DNA of 64,000 bases from Marisa cornuarietis (GCA_004794655.1 SMMW01000020.1:248001-312000); one strand, 5' to 3'. Positions 22,292 through 34,784 are shown, numbered from the stretch's first letter. The notes: generated by a model from the sequence alone, not told the origin. Translations and numbers: made by a program.

Positions 22292-24968
22292 GTATTTTAT
22301 ATAAATAGAATTATACATTTTATCTGTTACTCTTTCATCCTGTGCACAAATGGCATACTGTATAATTTGTAATTGCTGATGGTCAGAAAAGGAAGCTAAA
22401 TCTCTCTTCTTGACTCTAATTGCCTTACAGCACAGTTCAAACTATTCTTATCATGGACAGAAAGACTGTAGAACCAGCACACACAGGGAATGAATTATAA
22501 TGAATGATAAACATGGCTCAAGGATGCTTTATTTAAACTGCTCAGCTTGCAAGAAAGGTACCCTCTTTGCTGGCCACGTTTAACATATTAAGAATTCACA
22601 TCCCACTTAACCCAGGAGTTACAAACTGCCCAGGTACCTGAAGTAAACAATTAAGAGATTTATTGAGAATCACGACGGGATTAACAGCACCATCACTTAT
22701 TTTACTAAAATCTGATCGTTTTTTCTGACTTATTCACACGATAAAAAAGATAGTCGTTATATCAATGTAAAAATTTGATATAGTTTTGATAATGTTATTT
22801 ACATTAATTGTATGGTTACTACACTCAGCAGTAAATGGTTACCTTTAGAATGATTTCATATAATGACATTAACAATATACTCATACAAATGGGGTATGAG
22901 ACAGTGAACTTTACATTTATTAAATCAGTCTGGACATTGAGTTTTAGCTTTCTTTGATTTCTTCTTTATATCCTCGTGGTTATTTCGATTTTTAATACGA
23001 AAATCAGCATGAAAGTCGTTTAAAGGAAGACAGTGTTGGAAACAAGACACTTCATTATTGCTGATGATATTAGCTTTGGGTACAGTTCTCCCACCCAGTC
23101 ACTTATTCATCTACCATGTGCTCCATAGTTTTAATTTTTGTGATCTACAATACAAATTACTACATGATTCAGTGAATAATAACAAGTGTCATTTACTTTA
23201 TTTACCTTATCAGTTTACTGGAGTACTGACGTAGGTGTCATCAAGTGTTTCACTGTGTTATCGAGGAAACCTGGGGTCGTTTCAATTCGCCAGGATGACG
23301 TGCAATTTATTTTCGGGAGGAGAAATAGATGATGATCTCGTGTTATACAGTTACCGTCTAACCAAATAATTAATTTTATTTGAAAAGCAATTTTTGACTG
23401 TACTCTTTGTTATTAACAGGCTATATTCACACATCACAACCGAGCGAAAATAGGGGATACATTCCTTTCATAAACACTTGGACTTCCCTGGTGGCAGCTG
23501 AAGACCACGCTATTCTTATTAACATTTATATTAATGATGGAAACATATACTGCTTTATTAACGAAATACATTTTTGGATCATCTTCCACACGGAGACTAA
23601 CTCCACAGAATATAAAATGTGTAAGTTACATAAGTATACATACACTGAACCACTTATTTACCACGGAGTTGTACGGGTACAGTACAAAAGTTTTGACTTA
23701 TATGAGCGGCCATTCTTCAAAATGCCATTCTCGTTCCACCACGTGTCGGCACTACCTGTTCAGCTGTCTGAAGACAGGTGGAACTGCTCGGCCGTGCGAT
23801 GGGAGGACATCCAGCATCACTTCCCGTGTAACTTTGTCTCTAACTGCGTGGGCGGCGAAGACGAAGCTGGATGCTGGCCAGGGGACGACACGTGCAGCCC
23901 GGGTACATTCCAGGCTGACGGCCGCTGCTTTTTACTTTCGCGTTTCGAGGATAAAGAAATGTCTTGGATGGATGCGAATGAACAGTGCCAGCAGCTTGGA
24001 GGACAGTTGCCAAGTCTGAGCACAAGACATCTGTGGGAATCTGTGACAGAAATTTCACTCAGGATCCGAGTATGCTACTCGATCTTAATTGGAGCCAGGT
24101 CAGCTCCTCCTACAATATCCGCGATGTAAGTATTCAACCCTCGTTTTGATCTCTCAGTGTTTATATTTTAAAACACAGATGACGCAATCACACGGTCCTT
24201 ATAGGTGCTTATAAGTTTGGAGATTTATTTGTGGGCAAACAAAAGAATTAGAAGTGCTTATTTTCAGCTAATGAGGCATTATTAATAGCGACTAGTTTCT
24301 TATATTAAAGAGAGGTGCTTATAAGTCCTTCTTTTGCTTAAAGAGTGTTTACATTATTCTTCTCGCACCCCACTGTTCAACTTGGCTTAACCCTCTCAGA
24401 ATTTAGGTGACATTACTTTTACTATTTCCAAAGGCCTGCCATCTGTCATTAAAGAATGGGTCCGACTCGGGTAGTGGGGAGGGAGACGGGAGGATACTTG
24501 ACAGGCAAGACTGAAGCGATTAGTGAAGTAAGACCACTACTTTACGGTACTTCTCTCCTCCCTCCCCCTGGTCAAACCATTCTTTCCTTCCGTATGTATG
24601 TATGCGACACTCCATTCTGAAGAAACGACCAACCTGAGGCAGAAAATAACATTTTGATTGACTGGGAGGGAAAGGGGAGTAAAATGCGTAGGGAAGTGAA
24701 CTTGGTAAGAACAAGAAAAAAACATAGTAGGAAGACAGTTGAAACAACCGTAGTTACTTGTCGCGCAAGTTTTAAACTGATTTGCGACTTTTAACTGTCA
24801 CCAGAACAGAAATGTTATGAGGTTGGCATTATACAAGGCTTTCAAGTTCCTCATCAAACGCTCGCACTGACGACTGGATGGGGTCAGGAGGTTGACGGGT
24901 GAAGGGTGATATTGATGTAGGGAGATACAAAAGTGACTAAAAACAAAAACAAAAGGAGACAGCTATAC

Positions 24969-25026
<58 letters not shown>

Positions 25027-28000
25027 ACACACACACTTTGTAATGTGTCTTTCAATAATGCTTCCATAATGGAAGCAAGTTTAATAGCACACTTGAAAAC
25101 ACGAATAAGAGAAGATAAAGAAACATTTTAGAGCTGAAATGATCTTCTTCAGCCCGGATAAGCAATTTGCTAATAAAATTGTGCCCCATGTTATACCTTC
25201 TTTCTCTGATCTATAAATCTGTAATAAAGGAAATAAAATGTGTCACAGTCGTGTTATAGTTAGTTTTGTCTGCACGTTATGAAAACATTCTCGAATGGTC
25301 CTCAGAATAGGTTTTCAGGTCCTTATTAAGGTTCTTCTTTTCAGTGTGGTAATGACCTGTGTTAACCCTAAATGACAGAATCATTAATAGCATTCTCAGT
25401 GATTTCAAAGGTTTTGTAGAAATAGTTCGTACATTATATTTGGCAGGTATCGAAACAGCTGGATGTGGTCTGATGGTACGATCGCCCATTTCATCAAACT
25501 GTTTACACTTTGGACATTTTCTTCTAACGCTGACTCTTGCGCGACTTTATCGACTTTCGCTACAAATGAGAGAGTAAATCCACTACTTCTGGAGAAGTGT
25601 GAAAACTCCTTTGTCACTTCTTGTCTTCTGTGTGAGATCCCGGGCACTTCAAGGCCGTATGAAAATATTGAGCCTCCAGAAATCAGACGAATATCTACTT
25701 CAGATTTCAAGGTCACGTAATGTATATTTTTATATAAATGCGTTTAGTCCTTTGATAAACTGCACCTGCGCAAGATTTCAAGATATACTAAAGCTTGAAA
25801 ATTTTAATGAATATCTGTAGCAAACGTTTATAGGAATGATACGGAATTTTGAAGTATTAAAGTTACAAAGGCACTTTAGTAAGAAGAATTTTGCTGTTGG
25901 GTTTGTCACACATAACACGTTTACCATAACTACGCAGCTAAACAGACCACACAATCCGACATTTATAAAAGTGCTAATAAAAAAGTTTTTCGCATTATAA
26001 CCTTCGAACCTCCCTTCACAATATTGAAAAAGATGCATTTTAATATATCTCATATATATATAATATAAATGTATGGTAACTATTCAAACTTTTGTACACA
26101 ATTAAATTAATTTTCTAAGTATCACAAACTGTTCATTAATTGCCCTTCTGTTGACCCTCTATGCACGCTCTATTCAAAAGGAAACTGTCAAACCAACTAT
26201 TTGTAAGTGTAGTGTGGTGTCCACGGGAGTGGTTCACAGACTTTTCCTATAGTTTTTCAATAGTTAGTTTATTTAAGTAGCTGAGAATATGAACCGTGGT
26301 CATCAGGAAGTAGAAGCACTGTTAAGTACTCAAGGAAATCTTTTGGCTACAAAGATGGATTTGTCCACACCCCAGAGTCATTCTCAAAGATAAACAGTCA
26401 AGAAGATCTTCATTTTGATTGGCACGGTACTCATGCAGGTCTCCACTTTATCATGTACACGGGATTCAGACAATCATGTATTTTGTCATTCTCATTAATC
26501 GATCTGGATCTACATCTCTTGAAGTAGTTAATGCATATACACACAAACAAAAAGATATATGAAACACCGAAATCTTAGCTCGAGTCATTGTAACAATACG
26601 AAACCACAAAAGACATATCAGGGGAAAAAGATTTACAAATCCAGTAAAGCAATGAACTAAGTTCACTAGAGGCTCGTACAGCTCACACACATACGATTCT
26701 TGCTTGGATTTGTTCTCCATACTCACTGAGCAAGAATACTCAGTAGCAAAGAACCACAGTCATTTCCTTGGAATCGACCTCCTTAAAACACGCAGATAAT
26801 TCACCTAGAGTAGAATGTATCGGGTGGTCGGTGGTCCTAATGATCCCACCCAACCTTGACATCGACTCGTGGTAACATTTTTTGTGTAATGAATATCGTG
26901 AACAGAACATAGGGACTTTTCACAGAAAGCTATTTTAAATTTTATTCTTTATACTACAATTATAATCTAGTATTTTCAGTGTAAAATGCTGTTCAAATAT
27001 AGAACTTTTTTATTTTATTTAAAGAGTTCCCGTTATTTTGGGCATTACATTATATGCAATATCCAATGTCTTAACAAAAAGTCAATATGTGCAACAGTCA
27101 GCGTATGTACAGTGTCCTGATCATCACTTCACACACGTGTTTCTGGCTTGTGATGAGGCTTCTAGCTGCTGGAGCAGGACAGATGGCGCTAAAGACTCGT
27201 GTTCATTACCAGCAGCGATGTCACTTCCGCCTCCATTCAAATGTGCCGGCGTGCATGAGAGTGTCCCGTACACACTAGTCTGTGATCATCGTGCTGATTG
27301 CAAGGACGGGAGTGATGAAGATTTCTGCTACTTCCCACCATGCGACTCTTCGTATCCTTTCCGATGTGCAGGCAGAAAGGTTTGCTACTTTTTTATTTAT
27401 TAAACGCGTTTTATCTTGACCACACTACAGACTGGCGACAATTCAACATCATCTGCAGCTTCACAATTTCTTTTGCATCAGAAAAAAATGTAAATAACAT
27501 AATTATACAAAAGTACTAAAAGCAGTTTTCGAAGTGTATTTATTTTTCAGCTTTCATCCGATTTTGACAAGGAAAAACTCATAAGACTATTTTGTTTGCA
27601 GTGTATTCAACGATGGGAGCGCTGTAACGGACAAGTGGATTGTGATGATCGTGTTGATGAAGACCGATGTCAATCGACGATAACAAGTAAACACAACACC
27701 CTGGAACTCGAGCTGCCCCTGATAATTGATCTTGATTCAAAGGGAAAGTTAACTTTTTCTCCATACAACAAACTTAGAAATAATTTGTCATCAGTGCTTG
27801 TCTGTCCTGACTCCCACTTCACGTGTGTCAGCCTTGAGCAGGTCTGTCTGCCAGTTTACCTCCGTTGTAATGGGATCAACGACTGTCCTGGTCACGAGGA
27901 CGAGGCGGCATGTGACAGGTACACGTGTCCTGACTTCTACCGTTGCCGTAAATCTCAGGTGTGTGTTCATGGGTTTCACGTGTGTGACGGGGTGTACCAC

Positions 28001-29767
28001 TGTCCACAACGAGATGACGAGATACTGTGTAATGAAACATGTCCAGACAATTGTGTCTGTCACGGCTTGGCTTATGTTTGTTCTGGTATTTTTCATGCTG
28101 CTAGCTTTTCCGATATTCGTTATCTCGATGCCCGTGGAACACCAATGAACTTGATGGACTTTCAAAGTAATATCTACCTTGTTAATCTCAATCTAGCTGG
28201 ATGCAATTTGACTCAGCTGCATGAAGTAACCTTGCCTAATCTCCGCATTCTGGACCTCAGTAGTAATTACTTGACTCACATTAGAAGCAATTATTTCATT
28301 GGTCTTAAGAGTCTAGAGTGTCTCAAGTTAAGTTTTAATCCATTACATGATTTCTATTTCTGGGACGTCAGGCAAACATTGTCTCTCAAAATTCTCGACC
28401 TGTCTGAGGTGATACTTCCAAGAATAGACTTCAGCAACTTTACCTTCTTCTCGAAATTGTCAACGTTAAATCTCTCCGGTAGCCATTTAAATCACGTGAC
28501 AGGACGTGGCATTGGTGCAATGAACAGTCTGAGAATATTGGATCTGAGACTTTGCCCTGTGACTGTGTTCCCACGAGAAATATTTCAGAGTCTGACTAAA
28601 TTAGAAAATATTTTCGCTGACAACTACAAGCTGTGTTGTCCGGTGATACTGCCCCCTGGGTTCAACGTGCTCAACTGTCTCGCTCCTTCCGATGAAGTTT
28701 CTTCCTGTGACGATCTGCTGCGATCCGGAGTCTACCGAGCAGGAGTCGCCATCTTTGCCTCACTGGCGCTACTGGGAAACCTCAGCTCCTTGGTTTACCG
28801 TTTGATTTTCCACAAAACGTCAGGTAACGTCGGGTATGACGTCTTCGTCACCAACCTGTGTGTGGCGGACTTTCTGATGGGGTTGTACCTTTCAATCATC
28901 GGTATTTGCGACTTCAGGTACAGAGGATCGTATGTATGGGAGGATGTCGGCTGGAGAAACAGCAGTTTGTGTAAACTGGCAGGTTTCACCTCTTTACTGT
29001 CATGTGAAGTTTCTGTTTTCATCATCTTTCTCATCACATGTGACCGCTTCCTTGTTCTCCGTTTTCCTTTCAGCCAGGTGCACTTTGGGAAACGTTCAGC
29101 GCAGTGCGCATGCGCCGTGTCGTGGTTTACAGGTGTGGCCTTGGCGGTTGTACCTCTACTGCGGGTGACCTCACACTGGGAGTTTTACAGCCAGACAAGC
29201 ATCTGCATTCCTCTCCCTACCTCAAGGGTACAATTTCCAGGTCGCATGTATGCCTTTGGAGTCATTATTATTTTAAATTTAATTTTTTTTATTTTAATTA
29301 TTATTGGACAGGCTTTAATTTATTGGTCTGTTCACACCAATTCTATATCTGAACAAAATACGTCCAAGTCTAGAAAAGAGGTTACTATTGCCAGACGGTT
29401 ACTCACAGTAGTCATGTCAGATTTCTTGTGCTGGTTCCCCGTTGGCTTAGTGGGAATACTTGCGTCCAACGGTATCCCTATTCCCGGAGAGGTCAATGTA
29501 GTGATCGCCATTTTTGTTCTTCCTATTAATGCTGCGGTCAACCCCTTCCTGTACACCATCAACATGTACCTGGAGGGCAAACGCCGATCAAGGGAGGAAG
29601 AAAGACGGAAGCGTATTGTTGACCAACTAAAATTTGCTAATGGATTCGTTGGTAATGCAAAGGTTACTTTGACAGGTAATGAGGCTCTTGAACTAATTAA
29701 AACATTAATTTCGGTACAAGCTTTGTCGCAGAAGGAACTACAGAAACTTGTTCAGAATACTAGTTAG
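21547..29767 (+). CDS. Receptor unit B: intact CUB-like/LDLa/CTLD/LRR seven-helix receptor
   Basis: Five coding exons join in phase: 21547-22291, 23420-24125, 25447-25711, 27098-27379 and 27602-29767. Together they give 1387 codons plus a stop. Domains by residue: signal peptide 1-25; CUB-like 118-232 and 262-360; four-cysteine LDLa 368-400; CTLD 407-548; LDLa modules near 619-649, 654-689, 734-770 and 775-809; LRR cap and about six LRRs 812-1004; seven helices about 1044-1321; basic tail. The 7TM part has NLCVADFLMG in TM2, CDRFLVLRF after TM3 and NPFLY in TM7, placing it with leucine-rich-repeat (LGR/relaxin-type, GRL101-like) rhodopsin-family GPCRs. It is predicted to act at the plasma membrane through a G protein. 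Ligand and role are unknown; the lectin-like and CUB-like modules would suit recognition of proteins or glycans. It is the only unit here without a visible lesion. Confidence 0.85.
23420..24125 (+). CDS. Unit B coding exon 2 (second CUB-like, degenerate LDLa, CTLD start)
   Basis: The acceptor TATTAACAG precedes GYIHTSQPSENRGYIPF. A second CUB-like module runs to about residue 360. The LDLa-like segment has only four cysteines (371, 385, 391, 400) but keeps the acidic GGEDEAGC end. The CTLD begins at DDTCSPGTFQADGRCF with Cys407, Cys418 and Cys438. The donor is GCGAT|GTAAGT, phase 2. Confidence 0.85.
24970..25036. repeat. (CA)n microsatellite in unit B intron 2
   Basis: A nearly pure CA dinucleotide run with one CC interruption near the end. 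Confidence 0.95.
25447..25711 (+). CDS. Unit B coding exon 3 (CTLD second half)
   Basis: Follows TTTGGCAG. The codon ATG is split across the junction with exon 2, then YRNSWMWSDGT, LWTFSSNADSC and SCLLCEIPG. The WxWSDGT and paired terminal cysteines complete the lectin-like fold. The donor is TTCAAG|GTCACG, phase 0. Confidence 0.8.
27098..27379 (+). CDS. Unit B coding exon 4 (LDLa modules)
   Basis: 94 codons, phase 0 to phase 0. After SAYVQCPDHHFTHVFLACDE comes an LDLa with CDHRADCKDGSDEDFC, whose acidic residues form the usual calcium cage. The start of the next LDLa follows (PCDSSYPFRCAGRK), and the last exon supplies its remainder. Confidence 0.85.
27602..29767 (+). CDS. Unit B last exon (LDLa, LRR, 7TM, tail)
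   Basis: Acceptor TTTGTTTGCAG. The exon opens CIQRWERCNGQVDC and stays open to the TAG at 29765-29767. It encodes the end of one LDLa, two further LDLa modules, the LRR N-cap, LRRs with the LxxLxLSxNxLxxI pattern, a C-flank (CCPVILPPGF, SSCDDLL), all seven helices on one exon, and a Lys/Arg/Glu-rich tail (RRSREEERRKR). An intronless 7TM block is common in LGR-type receptors. Confidence 0.9.
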   Translation, partial: CIQRWERCNGQVDCDDRVDEDRCQSTITSKHNTLELELPLIIDLDSKGKLTFSPYNKLRNNLSSVLVCPDSHFTCVSLEQVCLPVYLRCNGINDCPGHEDEAACDRYTCPDFYRCRKSQVCVHGFHVCDGVYHCPQRDDEILCNETCPDNCVCHGLAYVCSGIFHAASFSDIRYLDARGTPMNLMDFQSNIYLVNLNLAGCNLTQLHEVTLPNLRILDLSSNYLTHIRSNYFIGLKSLECLKLSFNPLHDFYFWDVRQTLSLKILDLSEVILPRIDFSNFTFFSKLSTLNLSGSHLNHVTGRGIGAMNSLRILDLRLCPVTVFPREIFQSLTKLENIFADNYKLCCPVILPPGFNVLNCLAPSDEVSSCDDLLRSGVYRAGVAIFASLALLGNLSSLVYRLIFHKTSGNVGYDVFVTNLCVADFLMGLYLSIIGICDFRYRGSYVWEDVGWRNSSLCKLAGFTSLLSCEVSVFIIFLITCDRFLVLRFPFSQVHFGKRSAQCACAVSWFTGVALAVVPLLRVTSHWEFYSQTSICIPLPTSRVQFPGRMYAFGVIIILNLIFFILIIIGQALIYWSVHTNSISEQNTSKSRKEVTIARRLLTVVMSDFLCWFPVGLVGILASNGIPIPGEVNVVIAIFVLPINAAVNPFLYTINMYLEGKRRSREEERRKRIVDQLKFANGFVGNAKVTLTGNEALELIKTLISVQALSQKELQKLVQNTS

Positions 29768-30149
29768 GGAAAGGTAAGAAAATTTGTCAGTCCGTTTTGA
29801 ATCTGACAATGCATATGAAAACGAACAACAAGAAAAGAGTACAAAATAGAGTATCAACACATGACTATCCCAATCATCTACCTCCAACCATTCGCGTTTA
29901 CAAAATTCCACAGAAACTGCAATTAATTTAAATCTAAGCTGTTTTTACAGTAAAAACCCTGAAATCTTTCAAATGCTTTTCTGATAAATCGTTTTATAAC
30001 CTGTCGCAGGAAGTTTGTATATTATTGGACATTACAAGCAAAAAATAACAAAATAACCACAAAAGATTGAAACAATATCCTTGTAACTCTGTGGATCTGA
30101 GCAGCAGCCTTTACATCTGTTAAACATTCTTAGTCAAAATATTTGTATT

Positions 30150-33100
30150 AATATGCTTTCGTTCTCTCACAGTGGAGACCACTGTCACATGATGATGATT
30201 TGTAGTGCGCTGGTACCCATTCAGAAGAATGCTCATTGCGCAGCAAACACAGAAAACAGGAAAAAAATAAAACAAGAGGAAAGTAAAAAAAAAAAAACGT
30301 GGTTGGTGATGTGATGGTGGACAGTGACGATGGCAGACTATTCCACAGTTTAGGTGCCGCGTTTGTGAAGGCCCTGGCTCCAGTGTCTTCTTGTTTGTGT
30401 CTTCCACTGCAGGGAGACAGAAGCGTGGGTGGGAGCCAGAGCGCAGACCACGAGACGGCTGGTAAGGAGGAACTATACCTCTTGTAAATAGTCAAGAACA
30501 GTTTTAAACATGCAGGACTGTGCAATCGAAAGCACTTTATGGTCAATGCGCTTGTTCACTGGGAGCTAGTGAAGACTCTGTAGTATAGTGGTGATGTGCT
30601 CAGTGGACGACTTTGCACGGGTGACAATCCTGGCGGCTGTGTTTTGAACTCTTTGGAGTCGATCTAACTTGCGTAGCAGGTATACCCCACAATGCACCAA
30701 TACAGTAGTCTAATCTTGATATGATGGTAGCCACAGCAAGTTAGTTGGCAGCAGCATGAGCCAGCATGGGCCGTAGTCTACCTAAAGTCCTCAAAAAGTA
30801 GTAGGATTTTACCACAACAGAACTAACATGGTTGCACATGGAGAGCAACACAACCTGCTCTCAAACTGGCATTAATAATGTCCAAAATGACAGGAGGTAA
30901 AATGTCGAAAAGATGAAGAATAACTTTAGTTGGTATAGGATCCACAGCAAATGGTTTTAGTTGATCTCGCTACAAGTTTCCTCAAGTAACTCTCGTCAAT
31001 ACACCTGAAGGAAGTCAGCGGTACACAAGCAAATGGCACCTATGTAGGTGAAGCGGTCAGTCTCTGTAATACATTCCCCGTGTAGTTGAAGTGAGGCTTC
31101 TTGCTTGTTGTTGATCTGGATTACCTCTGTCTTCTTGATGTTGATTGTCAGGCCAATGGTCGCTGCTTCTTCTGAGAGCCGAGTGAGCGTTGTCTGTGCA
31201 TGTTGTTGCTTGTGGGACAACAGGCTGATGTCGTCTGTAAAGTCGAGATCCTCAAGTTGCATTGCAAAAGTCCATTGAATGCCTGTGTTGTTGTTAGAGG
31301 TTGTTCTTCTCATGATCCAGTCCATGAAGATCAGGAAAATTGTCGGCGAGAGCATGCAACCTTGCCTTACTCCAGTCCTCACTTCAAACGGCTCCGTCAG
31401 CTTCCCATTGTGGATCACCTGGCATGTCTAGTTCTCATACAGCTGTTGGATGATGGCAATGAACTTTGGTGGAAGGCATCAGCTTCCAGATGGTCTCTTT
31501 GTCTACGGAGTCAAATGCCTTCTCAAAATCCACAAATGTCATGTATAGTGGGGACTGCCATTCGATGGACTGTTCAATAATGATTCGCAGTGTAGCGATA
31601 TGGTCTGTGCATAATCTACCCTGCCGAAAGCCGTCCTGTTCTTGCCGCAGTCTCTTGTCTAGGGCATTCTTCAGTCTGTCCAGGATGATTCTGGTCAGCA
31701 CCTTGCTGGGAATGGACAGTAGCATAATCCCACGCCAGTTGCTGCACTGGGTCAAGTCACCTTTCTTGGGTAGCTTTACCAGATAGCCAAGTTTCCAGTC
31801 TGCTGGAACTTGCTCCTGCTTCAAAATTTTCTGCAGCAGGGGGTGTAGCATCTCTGCTGCGGCTGTTGGGTCTGCCTTGAGTGCCTCTGCAGTGCCTGCC
31901 GCCTTACCAGTTTTCAGAGACTTGATGGCTTTGAGGTTTTCTGCCTTGGTTGGTGGGTTGGTGTTCACCTGGAGTTGCTCGGTTGCTGGGGCAATGTCCA
32001 AAATCGTTGTTGATGTTGGCCGGTTCAGTATTTCTTTAAAATGTTCTGCCCAGCGAGATCTTTGTTCTGCATCCCCATTAATGAAGTTGCCATTTTTATT
32101 CTTTACTGGCCTGCAAGCATTCATGTTTTTTCTTCCTGACAGAGTTCTTGTAATTTCGTATAGTCTTTTCATGTTATTTTGCCCAGCTGCTTGTTCTGCC
32201 TCTTTTGTCATCCTGTGTGCGAACTGTCTATTGTCGCCTCTTGCACTCTTCTTCACTTCTCGGTTCATCTACCTGTCCTTTGCTCTGAGCTCTTCTTTTT
32301 CTTGCTGGTCTTGACACTGGTTGATATTCTGCTTCAGCTCTTTCCTTTCCTCTATCTTTTCTCAGGTCCCTAGGGTCAGCCATTCCTTGTGTTGTTTCTG
32401 TTTCTTTCCCAGAATAGATTCACTCACCCCCTCACAAAGCCACGCACAATCTGGTCTGTCTACAACAATTTTGCTAACTGCAGGCGCATGCTTATCAAGC
32501 AGCTCTAATAAAGTCTGATTATATAACTCTACTAACTCATCAACATCTGTGGGAGGATCTAATAACAACTTTGACTGAAACAGGTCTTCTCTGAAAGCGT
32601 TCAGGTCAATCTTCTTCAAATTTCTACACAAAACAGAGTAGATGTCTTTTTACGCCTTGGTCGAGAGAGATCAGTCACCAAAACTGCACAAAATTGTCTG
32701 AAATCAGAAAATCCTTGACAACAGCTGACTTGACCAGTGACTCTGATGGCGCTCAAGTGATAACCCAGTCAAGAATGTGTCCAAGTCTATGAGTTGGTTT
32801 TTCAATCAGCTGACAAAGACCACGGCTAGCTAAAGCCTCAATCAAACGCTTCACATCACTATCCTGAGGTCTATCAAAATAAAAATTTACATCCCCCAAA
32901 ATAAAAAACTTCTCCTTTGTAAGTAAACTGTCCAGCAGCACGGCAAACTCCTCGTGAAACAGATAATCTGAAAGCTGATTCCTTTTAGATGGAGGAGGTC
33001 TATATGAACAAATGATCTCTAATGTCTGCTTGGCTAATGTCAGTCTTGCTGTTATGTACTCAAAGGACCTGCACTGTGTTTGTCTCTTCAACACTGTAAA

Positions 33101-33740
33101 CTTCAGATGAAGTTTAAATAAAACACCAACTCCACCTCCACTCCTACCACTCCTGGGATTGTGTGTAAACGCATAGCCCTGTGGTGTAAAGTCTTTGATT
33201 ACTGGTTCATCACCACTCTCCTTTAACCATGTCTCTGACAAGAAAAAACATCAAAGTAATTTTCCAGCACTAAATCATGAATGTCCACAGCCTTGTTGCA
33301 GACTGACTGCATATTTAAGTGATCAACACATATACTTGTCACATTTTTCTTTTCTGTTGAAAGTCTCCCACTCTTGGACAAAGGGAAATTCTAATTAAAA
33401 CTTAGGTCACATTTCTTTTTCCCACCATTTGTACCTCATTTGGTGCTTAGGTGTAGTGGTGGTGTAAATTTACGTTTGTCGTTAAGACCGTATTTCCTCA
33501 GCCGGCGCTGAACTCCTCCTCTCCTACCTCTCTTCCGCTTTTTCTTCTGTTGGACGGCCGAGTCTTGAGGTAGGATATCAGTTGGAAAGGTGGAAGTGTC
33601 AGGGTGAAGGGTCGCCGAAGACGGAAAGAGTGCGAGAAGGTACTCACGGCTGTACAACATAGTGGAGGTCCGCCATCTTGTTAGCCAGTTACACTCGAAT
33701 TCCAGGAAAATGTACAAAAGCAGCACAAACAAGCTCACTG
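30150..33740 (-). mobile_element. L2/CR1-type LINE, split by a nested LINE
   Basis: The minus strand reads from 33740 downward. First comes a basic N-terminal stretch (KKKRKRGRRGGVQRRLRKYG). Next is an APE-like endonuclease with SETWLKE, GRSGGGVGVLF, FFILGDVNFYFD and LGHILDWVIT. After the nested element the RT lead-in follows at about 31020-30870 (DESYLRKLVARS, DPIPTK, ILDIINASLRAG), then a large deletion, then the C-terminal end (RAFTNAAPKLWNSLPSSL) near 30400. Frameshifts make it inactive. It lies downstream of unit B. Confidence 0.75.
31010..32350 (-). mobile_element. Nested RTE/CR1-like LINE reverse-transcriptase fragment
   Basis: The frame at 32268-31435 gives KRLYEITRTLSGRKN, RWAEHFKEILN, LPKKGDLTQCSNWRGI, RQEQDGFRQGR and FVDFEKAFDSVDKE. 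After a frame change the frame at 31418-30996 continues with RTGVRQGCMLSPTIF and TDDISLLSHK, so the FADD box has become FTDD. RT motifs are therefore in order but frameshifted. It interrupts the endonuclease and RT parts of the L2-type element around it, so it is the younger insertion. Confidence 0.75.
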
Positions 33741-33919
33741 CATGACGTTCACAAGTCCAATATCGTAGAAGTGAACCATAACAACACGATGAACTGAACT
33801 AACTGAGCAGTTCATATGAGAAAAATAGAAATAAAACTAAAATGCTAGCGAGCTACGGCAAGTCGCCCTCGTGGTGAGCGTCCTTGAACTTCCTTTTTTT
33901 ATCAAATGCGGCTGTCGTG

Positions 33920-34728
33920 TTGCTCAGGGTTAGACCAATCTGCAACCTACGCTTTGCAGATGACAGATTTATTAGCAGGTACTAACAAGGAACTGCAAGA
34001 CCTCGCCAACAGACTGACAGACAGCTAAAATGCATATAGAATGGAGACCAGCACTGAAAAGAGCAAAGTTATGATCAATGGCAACGGCAAAGCAGAGATC
34101 TTAATGAACAGGGTACAGCTCGAATAGGTCAGCAGCTTCAAGTACTTGGGAGCTACCCTCTCCAAGGGTGGCAGCTCCACGCTAGATATCCGCATCAGGA
34201 TCGCAACAGCAACAGCAGCAATGGCTAGGCTAGATAGGATCTGCCATAGCCACAAGATAAGGTTCACTGCCAAGTACAGGCTGTGCAAATCCCTGGTAGT
34301 GCCGGACACGTGGGCTTTGCTCGCCGAAACGGAAAGGAGAATCCAGGCATTCAAGAACAAGTGCCTGATGAGGCTGCTCCGGATCTCATACAAAGACCAT
34401 AAAACCAACGACTTTGTAAGAAACAAGATGGCCACACTCGTAGGACACCAGGAACCTCTACTATCAACAGTCAAGCGATGTAAGCTGGTCTTCTTTGGTC
34501 ATGTGACCCGGCACGACACCTTGTCGAAGACTATCCTTCAAGGCACCTTGGAGGGTGGCCGACGCCGCAGTGACCAGAGGAAGAACTGACTTACGAACAT
34601 CAAAGACTGTACTGGTCGTCCTGTACAGGACCTGCTGACTATCGCCCACAATAGACAAGAGTGGCGGCCCCTGTCAACTGCCGCGTCTATGTGATTCCCC
34701 CCAACGCCAGGTGCCAGGCAAGACTGAA
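33920..34728 (+). mobile_element. LINE ORF2 fragment (RT end and C-terminus)
   Basis: It begins at the catalytic box (ICNLRFADD), then shows KELQDLANRLTDS, KSKVMINGNGKAE, FKYLGATLSKGGSS, RRIQAFKNKCLMRLLRIS and GRPVQDLLTIAHNRQEW, with two or three frame breaks. It is the longest of three copies of this family in the window. Unlike the other two it lacks the GACT tail and ends in GCCAGGCAAGACTGAATG. Confidence 0.8.
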
Positions 34729-34784
34729 TGGTATTTGTGTATATAATGAACAAAGCAATGAAATATTGCCTGTTTTGCTTGATA

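Noticed and set aside
31877..32373. Hydrophobic plus-strand frames resembling membrane proteins.
   Set aside because: They are antisense to the nested LINE reverse transcriptase.
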